From positions 97,072 through 161,071 of the forward strand of contig MNCI01001928.1 in NCBI GenBank assembly GCA_015680685.1: a stretch of DNA of 64,000 nt. Reading direction: 5' to 3'. Below the pieces are notes generated by a model. That model was not told the origin of the DNA. It worked only from the letters and a program-made list of their open reading frames with translations, and did not search any database. Shown in pieces: positions 43,270 to 55,894 of this stretch. Each line of letters begins with the position of its first letter. The stretch's first letter is position 1. The position numbers and the translations under genes are program-made. This stretch comes from Gnetum montanum. Taxonomy: Eukaryota > Streptophyta > Gnetopsida > Gnetales > Gnetaceae.

Positions 43270-44273
43270 TTATGAATAGAGAATATGAAGACATCATAAA
43301 AAATAAAACATGGGAATTAGTGGAAAGACCAAAAGAAAAAAATGTAATTAATGGTACATGGTTGTACAAAACTTAATTTAATGAAAAAGGAAAAGTCATA
43401 AACCATAAAGCAAGACTAGTTACAAGGGGGTTTAAACAAAATAAGCACATAAACTATGAAGAGATTTTTGCTCCAATAGCAGGATTCGAAATCATCAAAC
43501 TCATTATCTTAATTGCTACTCATCACAAACTCAAATTACATCAGATGGACGTAAACTTGGCTTTCCTAAATGGCAACATCAATCAAGAAGTGTATGTTAA
43601 TCAACTAGAAGGATACACCATTAAAGGTAAGGAGGACAAAGTTTGCAAATTAAAATTCCTATATTGCCTAAAACAAGCTTCAAGAGCTTGGTTCCATAGA
43701 ATTAATGACTATCTTCTAAAAAAAGGATACTCATGTTGCATGTTTGAACCAAAACTATACTATAAACATGATAACAAGGACTTCATAATAATCTCTCTCT
43801 ATATGGATAATCTCATCTTCACAATCACAAATGATGAACTTATAGAGGACTTCAAGACAAACATGAAGAATGAATTTGAAATGAAAGACCTAAGGGAGGT
43901 GAAGTATTTTCTTGAAATACAAATTGACCAAGATAAGGAAGGAATCAAAATTCATCAAACAAACTATGCAACAGCCATTTTAGAAAAGTACAAAATCAAC
44001 AAAGAAAAAAACATCAATGCTCCACTTCTTTACAACATAAATCTAAAGAACAAAGACAACACAATCATAGTTGATACCATTTTTTACAGAAGCATGATTG
44101 AAGAACTTAGATTTTCTTATCACACTAGACTTGACCTGAAATTTTCCACCTCTCTTCTATCAAGATTTATGCAAGAACCTAGACAATCTCATCTCAATGC
44201 TTTCATCCGTGTACTCAAATATGTAAAAGGCATAGCAGATCATGGAATCAATTACACCAAAGAAGATAGATAA
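43270..44273 (+). pseudogene. Copia reverse transcriptase
   Basis: The region before 43545 shows KNKTWELVERP, NGTWLYKT, HKARLVTRGFKQ and EEIFAPIAG. The open frame 43545-44273 gives MDVNLAFLNG, EVYVNQLEGY and LKQASRAWF. Then come LYMDNLIF, KYFLEIQI and HLNAFIRVLKYVKG. The catalytic YVDD is YMDN (AAT at 43809-43811), so the second Asp is lost. Confidence 0.9.
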
Positions 44274-44789
44274 TTTCATGCTTATTTAGACACTTATTGT
44301 GGAGGAGACCATAGTGATAGAAAAACTATATTAGGATCAATAATATTCCATGGAAATAATGCAATATATTGATAGTCAAAAAAACAAACATCCATCAATC
44401 TTTCAACTTGTGAAGTAGAATTTATTACCATGAAAAAATGTACTTGACACATCTTATGGCTAAACAAACTTATGAATCATCTTGGTTTTTACATAGAACT
44501 CCCCATCAACTTATATTGGGACAATGCTTCAGCCATACAACTCTTAGATAAACATGTTCTTCACAAAAAATCAAAACACATTGATATAAAATATTATTGT
44601 ATCAAGCAAGAATTAAAGGAGGAAAAAATCAAACCATTACATGTGAATACTAATGAACAATTGGTAGACTTACTTATCAAACCTCTTCTTCATTATAGGC
44701 ATGAACACCTTTGCAACAATATAGGCATCAAAACAACAAGGAAGATAAAGAAAACATTACACACTAAAGAAGGGACTATTAACAAGTAG
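44274..44789 (+). pseudogene. Copia RNase H
   Basis: It shows DTYCGGDHSDRKTILGSI (usually DADWAG), LSTCEVEFI and LYWDNASAIQL. It ends with KHIDIKYYCIKQEL and EQLVDLLIKPL. Stops lie in the first half; 44472-44789 is open. Confidence 0.85.
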
Positions 44790-45050
44790 TACCCAATGCT
44801 CTACCCACATTAATACAAATGTATACAAAGTCAAAGTATTTTTATATATTTTTCAATTGATGGAAAGATGTAAACTATTTTGGGCCCAACTCACCTTTAT
44901 TTTGCATAAATTTCTTTATATTCACTATGATATTTCTTTATATTCACTATTTTGGACCCAAATCACCTTTAATTTGCATAATTTAATAATATATAACACA
45001 ATTCTAATATTGAACTTAACTCTTGTACATAAGCAACAATTTTATTAGCA
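44777..45050 (+). repeat. 3' LTR of the copia element (approximate)
   Basis: It matches 40488-40650, with an extra short tandem duplication of TTTCTTTATATTCACTAT at about 44910-44950. A purine run GAAGGGAC precedes it. The right end is uncertain. Confidence 0.6.
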
Positions 45051-45055
45051 AAATC

Positions 45056-45617
45056 ATTGAAATCATACGCAAACTTAAAGAAAATAACTCAAAGAAAATA
45101 GTAAATATATAAAAAAATTAAAAAATACTAAGAAACAAAAAATGTAGTAAGAAGAGAGAAAAATTATAAAAAATTAGAAAAACTTTGAAAAAAGTATAAA
45201 ATGTCCTCATGAAGCTCTTAATTAGAATGGGTATCTCCCCCACAACTAAGGTTCATGATGGAAATATGAAAAATATAAAGAGCTTTAGCAATCATAGGGG
45301 TTGAAGATGAGTTTCTAGCTACTTGGAAGACCCTAGATGGTTTGACTTATTTTTGTTAATTAAAATGAATTTTTGTGGAAAGTGAAGCAACCTCTCTCTA
45401 ATCTTAAATCACCTTTCAATTCTAAATCTAGATTTTATGAAAAGACAATTAATTTGCTAGAAAACATGAAAACTAGCTATCTTTAATTTATTCAAAGAAG
45501 ATTACAAGAAGGTTTCAAAATCCATAAAACATCCAAAACCTCTTCAAAATTCTCAAATGATGTTATAGAGTATGAGGCTCTACAACCACACAATGGTTGT
45601 TCTCAATGCAAGAAACA
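45056..45617 (-). pseudogene. Athila-like relic, piece 2: around the pol end
   Basis: The A-rich stretch and GGGTATCTCCCCCACAACTAAGG (about 45231-45253) match the gag-only element at 49020-49125, where GGGGTATCCCCCATAACTAA occurs. That is the minus-strand copy of the internal polypurine-like motif after pol or gag. The rest, up to the LTR at about 45618, is decayed. Confidence 0.55.
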
Positions 45618-46097
45618 ACCAATAGAAAGATTCTCCCATAATTTGAAATGAGATCTCAACTCACAAGCAAGATTAGAACACACTAGCCAACACACAACAC
45701 AATTGACCCTAGAGCTACAACACCTATGTACTTACTCAGTGTGCCCTCTCACACTCTTGTCCAAGCTCACACATGAACTTACATGAAATCTCATCTCTCT
45801 CTATCTATCTACCTTTCATACAAGCATGAAACAAAAACCATTTTTATTAGAAAAACAATACAAAAACCCTAGAAAACCTATCTCAAGCTCAACTTGGAGT
45901 TCCCATGCTATTTCTCTCTTTTTCCACCTTCTCTTGAATGTTTCTTGAATTGGAATGGACAATTTCGAAAGTTTTCCCAACGGTATGAATCATCTTTGGC
46001 CTTTTCAGGTCATCTCCTATCAAATTACGACATTCAAGAGAGACATCTCCTATGTAGAAGATGTCTCATATGTGGATGAGACATCTCCTTCTAGCTA
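45618..46097 (-). repeat. 3' LTR of the chromovirus-like element, left part
   Basis: It matches 57136-57605, with the shared CACAAGCAAGATTA, CACACATGAACTTACATGA and AAGCTCAACTTGGAGTTCCCA blocks. The exact start is unclear. It carries GAGACA at 46040 and 46078 and TGTCTC at 46062. It ends in TCTAGCTA, where the nested element begins. Confidence 0.85.
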
Positions 46098-47054
46098 TGC
46101 TGAGTGGCGAGCTACCCCTACACTCAACCATATGAATACGAGTGTTTCACGCACGATCCGGTCAAACTCCGCAGACAGGCTAGTTGTGGTATCTAGATAG
46201 TCACTAGTTGATCGCAGTTCACTGTCTTCCCACCTAGACTAGTATTTGCTTTGTCACGTATGGTTTAGTCTAGAGTGAGGTGTATGATGTGGTTTCTAAC
46301 CTAGTGCTACTCCTAGAGGCAATGGAAAATATCTTTAATTAAGCTAAGAGGAAAAGAGAGAGAGAATCTAGACTAATAGGAGATAGGGAGAGAGAATCTA
46401 AGCTAGCCTAAGTGTGATGAGCATTTGTTCCTTAATCATCCATACACATCTTGGACCTCGTGCATGACTACTACTGGGATTACCAAGCACAGATCCTAGG
46501 TATGCTACTGGGTTACCAAGTAGTCACACTTAAATGCTTGTGATTAAGTCATACTCATTCCACGTTTAAGGAGTTTTGGGTGAAGAGATATTAACTACGA
46601 AAAAAATAATTAATTAAGTAATTTAAACTAAGTGAATGCTACAATGATGAAGTAATCTCGATGTTTATTTCTAGTCATGTGCATGTCCAAGTACATCACA
46701 TTCAAATAAATGATGTTGTACAATTACAATCACCACACTGCAAGCATGCACTAGGAGAGAGGGTTGAGAGGAAAAAAATGACAAAAAGATCCTACTCTAA
46801 TACTAATTTCTAACTAACTCTTCCCATGTGCCCACATGTGTATTTATAGGCCACACAAGAACCATGATATCATGTACTCGATATCACTTGTGAGGTCGTG
46901 ATATCGCGTACCCGATAACGGGGGTCTAATATCAGGGATCTGATATTGGAACCTATCAAACCTGGTATCCTATACTTGATATCAGGGGTCTGATAACAGG
47001 GATCCAATAACAGGACCTAACAGACCATGACACCTGACAAACCATGACTCATCA
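46098..47054 (-). repeat. 3' LTR (957 bp) of the nested gag-only element
   Basis: On the minus strand it runs from TGATGAGTCATGG to CCACTCAGCA (usually CCACTCATCA). It includes GATATC words (about 46865-46975), a TATA box (minus strand of TGTATTTATAGG near 46840) and one hairpin unit (46417-46558). Confidence 0.9.
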
Positions 47055-47064
47055 TACCCCCATG
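47055..47064 (-). other. Polypurine tract of the nested element
   Basis: The minus strand reads CATGGGGGTA directly before the LTR, the same as in copies A and B. Confidence 0.85.
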
Positions 47065-48490
47065 ACTAAATAACAACTCGTCCTCGAGTCAAAGAAAGTG
47101 AGGAACAAGTTCAATTGATTACACAATGGATAGGTATGGGATTATTGACTGACTAAGAATTTATTCATGCCACAATCGAGAATTAAAAAAAATTTGCACA
47201 CAGACACAAAAGACAAAACTTGTGGAACTCATGGGATTCCTGGTAGTGCTGGTTCCTCCATGGGTGCCTTTCCTTTATTCTATGTGCCAGGCTTCTGAGA
47301 TTGATACCGTTGAAGAAGCACCTAACATTTCTTCTCTTCTATCTATAGATTATGAGCTTTCCATGCTGATGTTTGATGGAGTCAGCACTTTTCATGGACA
47401 TGATAGCTACGGGAACACTTGATTGGCCTTGACGTGTCATGCCGCAAATAGCTATCATTCCTCTTCATAGGCTCGAGCCCTGACCTCTCCTCCTTTTGCT
47501 TGGATAGATTATGCAGTAACAGGAGTTCCATGATGGATGCTGAATGATTGTGCCTTCTATTTTTCATGTTCTACATGAGGTCCTTGGCCTCTGCCTTCCC
47601 CTGGTCGTTCGGTTGCACCTTGAGAAGGTCCTCCTTGTTGTCTTCTTTTAGGGGCCATCTATAATCACATAAAGATTAATTGTTAGTAAGGTTATTGAAA
47701 AAATTTCAATGATTTCATACCTTACTCATTGCCTTTAATAAATGTTTAATTCTTTGCTTAGTGTGATTTTAGAGTTAGAAATTTTTTTTCAAGGAAGTTG
47801 CCCTAAAAGTTTAATGTCAGACCTGGTTTGTTTAGGTGACACATAAAAGGACCTAGTTTTGAGGAACGTTTGATAAAATGATGATAAAGGAAAGAATAGA
47901 TTTGGAAATGAAGTACTCAAAGGGTATAAGATGATGTGATGGTGTGAAACAAGTACAAATTACAAAAGTCATGCAAGTGGGTCCTCCCCAAAGTAGGCTC
48001 CAACCTATAATGCCCTTGTGTAACCACACCTTAAAATGTTCGTAGGCACTAGAAAGGTTAAATGTAATCCACACCCATTCCACAAAACACACACATGTAG
48101 ATGCCATAGTGATGAGGTATGAATTCAATGCTACAGAAGACATGAGTCACAAATTCATGAACAACGAGATGAGGTGAATTGTAGAAGGGACTACAAAGAT
48201 TAGGACATGAGGTAACTGACCTATGGCACAATGAATCTTGAGTGTAGGGCATGATTAATGTTTCATTAGCCCATCACTCCAAAATCAAGACCAAGTCTAT
48301 TCCTCCAATCAGTGACATCGCATTGTTTCATCCCATGATAGACAACCATAAGAGCATCATGACAGCAAGGCGTACGATCACTTGGTGTTTTGTTCCAGGA
48401 AGGAGTGATTTTTGCTTTGTGTCACACATGTTTTTTTTTCCTTTATTCTTTTTGTGTGGCCACTTTGGCACATGCACACACACACACACA

Positions 48491-48525
<35 letters not shown>

Positions 48526-49127
48526 AATGCTTAATCCAGAGAAGCCACCTACCTTCAGGCATGGGTACATGTCTTTCCAATGGGACCCCCTAGAATAGCA
48601 TTATTTTTCCTTGATTGAGTACCTTTTGATTACTATTACTCCCATTTTTCATTAGATCTACAAGGATCTTAGTACAACCAAGCTGCATGATAACTCCCAT
48701 AGATGTCACCAAAGAGAATCCACAAGTCCCCTTGATGTCACACCCTAGCCATTCCTGCTTAGTCCATCCTTCTTCATTCTAGGTATGATAACACAAGGTT
48801 ACTTTAAGTTTTAATGATTAAGAATATCATTGTACCCAGGGTAGAACCCCTTATTAATAGAATGGGTGGATGGATGTTGTGGGCTTGTTGTTCAAATAAT
48901 TAGTCACCTAAGACTTGATAGCATAACACAACACCTCAACCAACGGTTCACATGAGTTTTTTATTCCTAGATGAGATTACTCATAAAAAGGTAAAAAGAT
49001 AAAAAGATCAAACAATAAGTTGAAAAGTGAAAAACTGAAAAACAAAAATTTCAAAATTAAAGAAAATGAAAATATTTACTAATCCTGCTTGTTATTAGAA
49101 TGGGGGGTATCCCCCATAACTAAACAG
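47065..49127 (-). other. 3' noncoding region of the nested element
   Basis: It is equivalent to copy B 37025-39038. It includes the shared block (47977-48017) and a compound microsatellite, and ends at GGGGTATCCCCCATAACTAA near 49105, the internal polypurine-like motif. Short ORFs here are not conserved. Confidence 0.75.
48475..48522. repeat. (AC)n(TC)n compound microsatellite
   Basis: An AC tract of about 18 bp passes into a CT tract of about 30 bp. Overlapping ORFs here are artefacts of the repeat. Confidence 0.95.
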
Positions 49128-51191
49128 TTAAGCATGGCTAGGATTAATAAATGAAGAGTTGGGATCCTTGCATGTTGGAAATGTTGAGACTTGATCATAC
49201 TTACCCCATTGGAGTTCACACACTTGATTAGAGTTGACATAGTGGGGCAAGTTATAAGATGTGGTTAATTTATAAGGAGTTGACCCACTATGGTACTTGT
49301 GACCATAAGATGGTATGCAAAGATCAACATGTCTCCCCATGTGGCTATATTCATTGGGCTGCATGGTTGTTGGAGTATTGAGTGGTGGCCCTGATAAGGT
49401 AACATGAAGCATTGGGTTCGAAGAGGAAGATACACCACAGTGTTGCACTTGTGCTGAGTTGGTGGATGCAGTGGTTTCTGAATTGTGGTGTCCCTTTCTA
49501 CAATCACATCTAAAGAAGGGACGCCTATGATGTTGTGAAGGATTCCCACTACTATTGACAATAGCAGTACAAGTAATGTTCGTGGGTTGATGCTATGATG
49601 CAAATCCCTTGGGAACAACTGGTGGCGATGTAGAAGGAGGTAAAGGATGAGAATGTTGGAATTGAGGAGAAGTGTAAGGTACCCAAGGTGGTGGTCCTGT
49701 TGGAAAGGATATGGGTTGATGGTATTGAGGAGAATGATAATAATATGGTGAGATAGAGTATGTTGACCCAGTTGGTGAAACAAGATGTTGAACTTGATAG
49801 GCACTTGGGTACGGCTGATATGAAAGGTGTACCCAGTTTGAGGGTGGCCTCCTCCACCACTAGGATTGTTGCCACTGTGATTGAACACAGTATCTCTATA
49901 TGAACTCTGGGTGCAACGCTCTTCCCCAATGCTCATGCAAATGTGACAAGATTGCGCATTGGCCCTTGGGATGATCGTATAGGAAAATGTTACATTAATA
50001 CATATGATTGGTAGTTCAGTTCTTATTCTATTCTAACATTCTTTTCGGTTGTCTAAAGGTGTTTCATCCTACTTTTTGGTTCGTCATGATTCTATCTCCA
50101 ATAATGTTGGCATATTCTCCACATTTTTTATGAATCCATTCCATCATCTTATTGATCTTTGCCTCAATTTCATTTAATGCTTGTAGTGTTGGCAAAGATG
50201 ATTCCACCTCCTTGAGGTGAGTTGATTTCTCCTCTTTCAGATTATGGACCTTTGTTGATGTAAGATTTTGGTCCCGTTGAGATTTTTCAACATTCTCCCA
50301 TCTAGCCATTTCTCCTTCTTCTTTTGCTACCTGCTTAATAAGCTCTCGGAGCTGATGGGTTTGTAGCTCATATAGTTGACCTCGAGCATACATCCCTAGG
50401 GTCTCCCTTGTTTCATTACGGAGCCCATAAATAATGTGATACATTAGCCTCTCCTTGGAGAACTCATGGCTTGGGCAGTTGTTTAAAAATGCATAATATC
50501 TTTCTAAGGCCATGTCCAAGGGTTCATGTTGTGCTTGTTTTCACTCTTGGATTTGTTTCCTTAAGGTTGACACTCTTGCATAAGTTTGATATCTTTTGTT
50601 AAAGAGCTCTACCATTGTTGGCCAATGTCGAATTGATTTGGGTTTTAGGGAGCGATACCATACTTTTACTTCTCCAATGAGTATCATAGGAAAGAGCTTG
50701 ATTTTTTGCCATCCATTATCAATATTGTTCCATACACAAGCATCATGGAAGGCTTGTAGATGTTGTTGCGGATCTAAATCATAGCCTCCTAAACATTTGG
50801 GAAAGTTGTTTAAATCAAGCATGAGTAGATGGCTTTCTTTACGATGCCTGCGGGCTATTCGAACAGCCTCTTGTATATGCATTCGGCTCTTAGTGGCTAG
50901 CTGGGGTTCATCATCACTAGGTAGGTTATGAGTTTGCGAGTTGGGATGATGCTGTCTTTGTTCATGTTGGCGTTTACTAGGCCTAAGCTGTACAGGCCCC
51001 CTCATTCCATGGGATGCCCCATCTTCACTAGGGGTGTCTGAGTTGGATGATAAAAGTTCTTGAGTATCGTTGGGGTGTCTATGAACATATAAAACTCCTG
51101 CATAAGATTGAGTACTCCAAACTTCTTCATTGGTTCTCCAATGAATTTCCTTACTAGATGTTGCATTATCACTATCTTGTGAAAGAGACAT
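49128..51191 (-). pseudogene. Gag of the nested element, nearly intact in its core
   Basis: The start is MSLSQDSDNATSSKE at 51191. The core shows FPKCLGGYDLDPQQHLQAFH, VWYRSLKPKSIRHW and, after the break, LDMALERYYAFLNNCPSH and LRNETRETLGMYARG, homologous to copy B's Gag core. A single TGA (plus-strand 50541-50543) replaces the Trp codon of copy B's QIQGWKQ. Otherwise the frame is open from 51191 to 50064. A Pro-rich C-terminus follows in another frame (SSGNPSQHHRRPFFR) and ends near 49128. No protease follows, in contrast to copy B. Confidence 0.85.
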
Positions 51192-51302
51192 TGTTGTAAA
51201 ATTGTGTGTGACTTATTGCAATTATTCTTTCTGAAAGATATATCGTTAATACTTGTTACAACTATCTTGTATGATGTAACTAATCTAAATAACTAGCACC
51301 AT

Positions 51303-51320
51303 CCCCAGCAGTGTCACCAA
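51303..51320 (-). other. Primer-binding site of the nested element
   Basis: The minus strand reads TGGTGACACTGCTGGGGA, a diverged form of copy B's TGGCGCCGTTGCCGGGGA (tRNA-Asp). Confidence 0.8.
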
Positions 51321-52229
51321 TGATGAGTGGCAAGGTACCCCTACACTCAACCATATGAATATGAACGTTTCACGCAAGATCCGGTCGAACTCCACAGATG
51401 AGCTAGTTGTGGTATTTAAATAGTTACTCATTGATCGTAGTTCATTGTCTTCCCACCTGGACTAGTATTTGCTTTGTCACGTATGGTTTAGTCCAAAGTG
51501 AGGTGTATGATGTGGTTTCTAACCTAGTGCTACTCCTATAGGCAATGGAAAATATCTTTAATTAAGCTAAGAGGAAAAGAGAGAGAGAATCTAAGCTAGC
51601 CTAAGTGCGATGAGCATCCATTCCTTAATCATCCATACACATCTTGGACCTCGTGCACGACTACTACTGGGATTACCAAGCGTAGATCCTATGTACGCTA
51701 CTGGGTTACCAAGTAGTCACACTTAAATGCTCGTGATTAAGTTGTACTCATTCCACATTTAAGGAGTTTAGGATGAAGAGATATTAACTACAAAAACAAT
51801 GATTAATTAAGTAATTTAAACTAAGTGAATGCTGTAATGATGAAGTAATCTCGATCTTTATTTCTGATCATGTGCATGTCCAATTACGTCACACTTGAAT
51901 AAATGATGTCATACAATTACAATCACCACACTGCAAGCATGCACTGGGAGAGAGGGTTGAGAGGGAAAATGACAAAAAGACTCTACTCTAATACTGATTT
52001 CTAACTAACTCTTCTTGTGTGCCTACATGTGTATTTATAGGCCCACACAAGAACCAAGATATCATGTACTCGATATCGCTTGTGAGGTCATGATATCACG
52101 TACCCAATAACGGGGGTCTAATATCAGGGATCCGATATTGGGACCTATCAAACCTAGTATCCTATACCTGATATCAGGGGTTCGATAACAGGGGTCCAAT
52201 AATAGGACCTGATAGACCATGACTCATCA
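51321..52229 (-). repeat. 5' LTR (909 bp) of the nested gag-only element
   Basis: It pairs with 46098-47054, has one hairpin unit (51610-51751) and ends in CCACTCATCA next to the primer site. The two LTRs differ by scattered substitutions and small indels, so this insertion is older than copy B but younger than its host. Confidence 0.92.
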
Positions 52230-52461
52230 GGCTAAGACATCTTTACTTGAGACATCAAAGTAATTTATGAAGACGTCTCCTCCTAAGACATCTCCTATGA
52301 AGACTCAGCTCTCAACAAAGACATGTTCTAAACATCTCTTATGAAGTCTCGATTCCCAAACAAGATATCTCCTTGACCTCCAAGATGTCTCCATAAAGCC
52401 TAAAACCTACAAAATATACATATAGAAAAAGAATAAGGAAATTGGAAGAGGTGTTCCTACA
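52230..52461 (-). repeat. 3' LTR of the chromovirus-like element, right part
   Basis: It continues the LTR after the nested element and matches 57605-57881. It carries GAGACA at 52249-52254 and TGTCTC at 52386-52391. Confidence 0.85.
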
Positions 52462-52477
52462 CCAACTCTCCCACCCT
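52462..52477 (-). other. Polypurine tract of the chromovirus-like element
   Basis: The minus strand reads GAAGGGTGGGAGAGTTGG directly before TGTAGGAACACC, the start of the 3' LTR. Confidence 0.8.
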
Positions 52478-53032
52478 TCAAAAAGTGAACTCATATAAAT
52501 AAGGAAGTAGGGATTGAAATGATCTCCCACTTTTAAAGTTTGATCTCATGAACCCATACAGCATCATCCAAAAATTGATATTTCCAATGGATCAAATATT
52601 CATGCCTCTTAACTCCTTGGGTGCTAGAAGCTTTCCTCTATTTAAGTACGATTACTTTCCTCTCCCTTGAAGGATTAGATTGATCAATAGCCCTCTTCAA
52701 CTCATCAATGTTGCCTTGTATGGTCTTCCCATCAACTAGCCCATGATAGTGCATGAGATCTTAAACATTAAATACAAAAAGACATACCAACATCATTTGG
52801 CAAGTCAATTTCAAAGGCATTATCAATAATCTTGGCCTTACTTCTGAAACACCCCATCTTCTTAGCTTTCAACTTGAAGAAGTTGACACCTCTCAATCAT
52901 TTCTTCTTCAATGCACCTTAACTATTTCACCAACAAAATTTGGCTTTCATTTGCTCTCATTCATCTTAAGAAGTCTCTCTTTAGCCTTCTTCTTAATATT
53001 TTATTTTACTTATGCATGGAGATCCTCATCTC

Positions 53033-53824
53033 TTACACAAAATCAGTGCTCAATTGAGCTTCACCATCAAATCTCTTCAATGTGTTCACCATCTTTGGAC
53101 AAAACCCATAGTTCACCTCAAATGGGATTTTACCAATACCCACATGAAAAGCATTATTATATGAAAACTCAACATGACACAATAAGTTTTCCCACCTATT
53201 TGGCTTTCCATCACACAACCACCTCAATATATTCAGCAAATATTTATTTACCATCCCTATTTGACCATCAAATTGTGGATGATACACACTAGAAAATTTT
53301 AATTTTATCCCCAAAATTTTCCAAAGGGGCCTCCAAAAGTGATTAGTAAACTTAGAGTCTTTATCACTAACAATATTCAAAGGAATTCCATACAACTTTA
53401 TAATATGCTGGAAAAACAAATTTGCAATATGAGAAGCATCACTCACCTTCTTGCATAGAATGAAGTATGTCATCTTGAAGAACCTATCCACAACAACAAA
53501 AATTACATCATTTTCACTTTTGATTTTTGAAATACCACTCACAAAACCCATTAACAATCTTTTCCATGAATCTTTGGGAATTGGCAAAGGCATATAATGT
53601 ACCTCCACACCTTTACCTTATTTAAACTGCTAACATGTCAAGTACTCTTTCATAAATTTGAAAACTTCAAATGCCATCCCTAGCCAAAGATATTGCCTAG
53701 CCACAAGTTCTAATGTCTTATCACTACCCATGTAACCTGTCATGTTACTAAAGTTATTTTCAAACAAAATCTTCTTTGTAAAAGTACAATTAGAAACACA
53801 TATCTTACCATTTTTAAATAACAA
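53033..53824 (-). pseudogene. Chromovirus-like integrase
   Basis: Zinc-domain remnants lie at 53824-53630 (MGSDKTLELVARQYLW, KEYLTC) and the core at 53608-53033. In the core, LLMGFVSGI has Gly where the first catalytic Asp (MDFVxGLP) should be. NIVSDKDSKFTNHFW keeps the second Asp. QFDGQIGMVNKYL has Met in place of the Glu (TEVVNR). The C-terminal FSYNNAFHVGIGKIPFEVNY is clear. Confidence 0.9.
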
Positions 53825-53889
53825 TTTATCTTGAATATGATAGTTCCTTCACTAGTCTGTCCTACTCATTAATGGCTCTTTAAGGCTCC

Positions 53890-54600
53890 TTTAAACATAC
53901 CTAAAATCATCATGCTCATACAAATCAAAAAAATCATCCATATCTTCCATATGAGGTACACTAAAATTAACCACATGCAACCTCGACAATGCATCAGCTA
54001 CCACATTGACCTTCCCACATTTGTGTTTAAACACAAAATTAAACTCTTGCAACTATGCAATCCACTTCATGACTTTGCACTCACCTTTTTTTGTAAGTTT
54101 AGAAATTGAAGTGCTTTGTGGTTCGTCATCAAAGTGAACCCTTTGGGTAATAAGTAATGTCTCTAATGCTTGACTACTTGAAGAATAGCATATAAATCCT
54201 TCTCATACATGCTATATTTCTGCCTTGACTAATTCAAATTTTCTAAAAAGAAAGCAACATGTCTACTTTCTTGTAAAAGCATCCCACCAATGGCAAGTCC
54301 ACTTGCATCCACTTCCACCTGAAAAATCTTCTAAAAATCTAGAATTGCAAGCACTTATTCACTAGTAATTTATGTTTGTAGTAAGTCAAAGCTTCCATGG
54401 GTTTCATTATTCCATTTGAAATCTTTATTTTTCTTCAACAAAGTAAACATAGATCATGAGATACCACTAAAATTTTTTATGAACCTTTTACAAAAAACTA
54501 TTAAACCAAGAAATGATCTTACCTCCCCAACATTCTTAGGATTTGGCCAATCCTTATAGCCTTTACCTTAGTATCTTCCATTCACATTTAATTTTTAGAA
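53890..54600 (-). pseudogene. Chromovirus-like RNase H
   Basis: The minus-strand frame with stops shows DASGLAIGGMLLQESRHVAF, SMYEKDLYAILQVVKH, RHYLLPKGFTLMTNHKALQF and QKKVSAKS. The catalytic Asp of DASG and the Glu of YEKDL are kept; the third Asp (TDH) is Asn. Confidence 0.8.
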
Positions 54601-54665
54601 ACCACATGCCCTAAATAAATGATTTCCCTCTTGAAGAAATGACTTGTCTTTTCATTGATCATCAA

Positions 54666-55187
54666 CTATGCCTTCTCTAATTTAAGACATGCCATCCACA
54701 AGTGATACAAGTGCTCCTCATTAGATCTATACATCAAAATATTGTCAAAAAAGATAATAAATCCCTTACTAATCAAGTCCTTCAATACATCAAGCATTAA
54801 CCTCATGAATATAGTAGGTGCATTTGTGAAACCAAATGGCATCACCAACCACTCAAACAATTCATCCAGTGTCTTGAAAGTTATCTTCCATTCATCACCA
54901 GGACTAATTTTAATTTGATGGTATCCAATCTTCAAATCAATTTTGCTAAAAATTTTAGAATTGGTAAGGACATCAAGGATATCATCCATCCTTGAAATAG
55001 GAAACCTATACCTCACTGTTATCTTATTCATTGTCCTAGAATCAATGCACATCCTCCATTCATCACTATCCTTCTTTGACATTAGCACCACTAGAACTGC
55101 ATAAGGTGAAATGGATTTTCTTACAAAGCCATTTGCAAAAATCTCCTCTACTTTCCTTTGTAATTCAACCCACTGATTTGATGTCAT
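54666..55187 (-). pseudogene. Chromovirus-like reverse transcriptase
   Basis: An open frame gives the central RT: ISPYAVLVVLMSKKD, EWRMCIDSRTMNKITVRY, FPISRMDDILD, FSKIDLKIGYHQIKI and MPFGFTNAPTIFMRLM. The catalytic box is FFDNILMY, with Asn for the second Asp (codon at 54741-54743). Sequence at 55200-55290 continues to the N-terminus with stops. Confidence 0.9.
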
Positions 55188-55678
55188 CTAGTAAGCCCTC
55201 TTATTTGGAACAGTAACACTAAGAATAAAACCAATCTAATGTTGTACATTCCTCATTGGTGGAAATCCATCCAATTCCCCCTTGAACACCTTGGATAATT
55301 TCTCCCTCAAGCCTAGCACACCTACAAGAAGTTCAACCAACACATTAGCACAATTAGAAGTAACTCTTGATACAATAACAAATCCAAAACCTATTATATC
55401 ATGTTCTTTAATGTATTCCCTCTCTCCTAGAGGGATTAAGGAAACATTCAGTGAGCTTTGCTACCTCACTTGTTCAACTAGCATGGAAATCAACTCATGG
55501 ACTCTATCAGATCTAGCTACACTCCATATATCTCTTACTTCATCAAACTAAGCACCATTGTCAAAATTCCAAGGTCTATCAAGAATTACATCAACACAAT
55601 CTATTAGAATCACATCACACTTCACAACATCATGAATCCTCTAATTTTAAAATTCAAAATACATTGTTCCCTCACCTA

Positions 55679-55894
55679 CTAGAAAAAATCTCTAGACAAC
55701 CAATGCACTTTATAAGGTCTAGGATAAGAATTCGTTGTCAAACCCAGTTTAGTAACTATCCTAGAAGAAATAACATTTTCTTGGGCTTTCACATCAATCA
55801 AAACATGAATACATTTCCCATTAAGCAAACATCTAACCCCAATTTGAAAAAATAATTTTCTAACATGATGGTATCCTCTATTCACATTTCCCAT
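55679..55894 (-). pseudogene. Chromovirus-like protease
   Basis: HVLIDVKAQENVISSRIV, KLGLTTNSYPRPY and KVHWLS follow the pattern LIDSGSxxNVVS...LGL...HPxPYxxxW. The active-site DSG is DVK, so it is inactive. Confidence 0.8.

Larger units (their letters stand above)
40488..45055 (+). mobile_element. Ty1/copia element, complete order but decayed
   Basis: Short direct repeats flank a gag-PR-INT-RT-RH interior. The 5' repeat (40488 to about 40650) and the 3' repeat (44777 to about 45050) share TTAACAAGTA, CCAATGCTCT, CAAAGTATTTTTAT and GTAAACTATTTTGG. LTR ends are uncertain because TG and CA have mutated. All genes carry stops. The element interrupts the minus-strand Athila-like relic. Confidence 0.82.
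46098..52229 (-). mobile_element. Gag-only Athila-like element nested in an LTR
   Basis: The LTRs are 46098-47054 (3') and 51321-52229 (5') in minus orientation. A tRNA-Asp-type primer site lies at 51303-51320 and a polypurine tract at 47055-47064. Flanks AGCTA (46093-46097) and GGCTA (52230-52234) are the 5-bp target duplication. The uninterrupted target is seen in the sister LTR as CCTAGCTAAGACG at 57601. The interior (4.3 kb) has a gag with one in-frame stop and frameshifts, but no protease, RT or integrase. Confidence 0.9.

Noticed and set aside
48251-48593. Overlapping ORFs on both strands near the AC/TC tract
   Set aside because: Their length comes from reading the microsatellite.
49265-49936. 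223-residue minus-strand ORF in the nested element
   Set aside because: The neighbouring frame carries the Pro-rich Gag C-terminus; this His/Leu-rich reading is probably a shadow.
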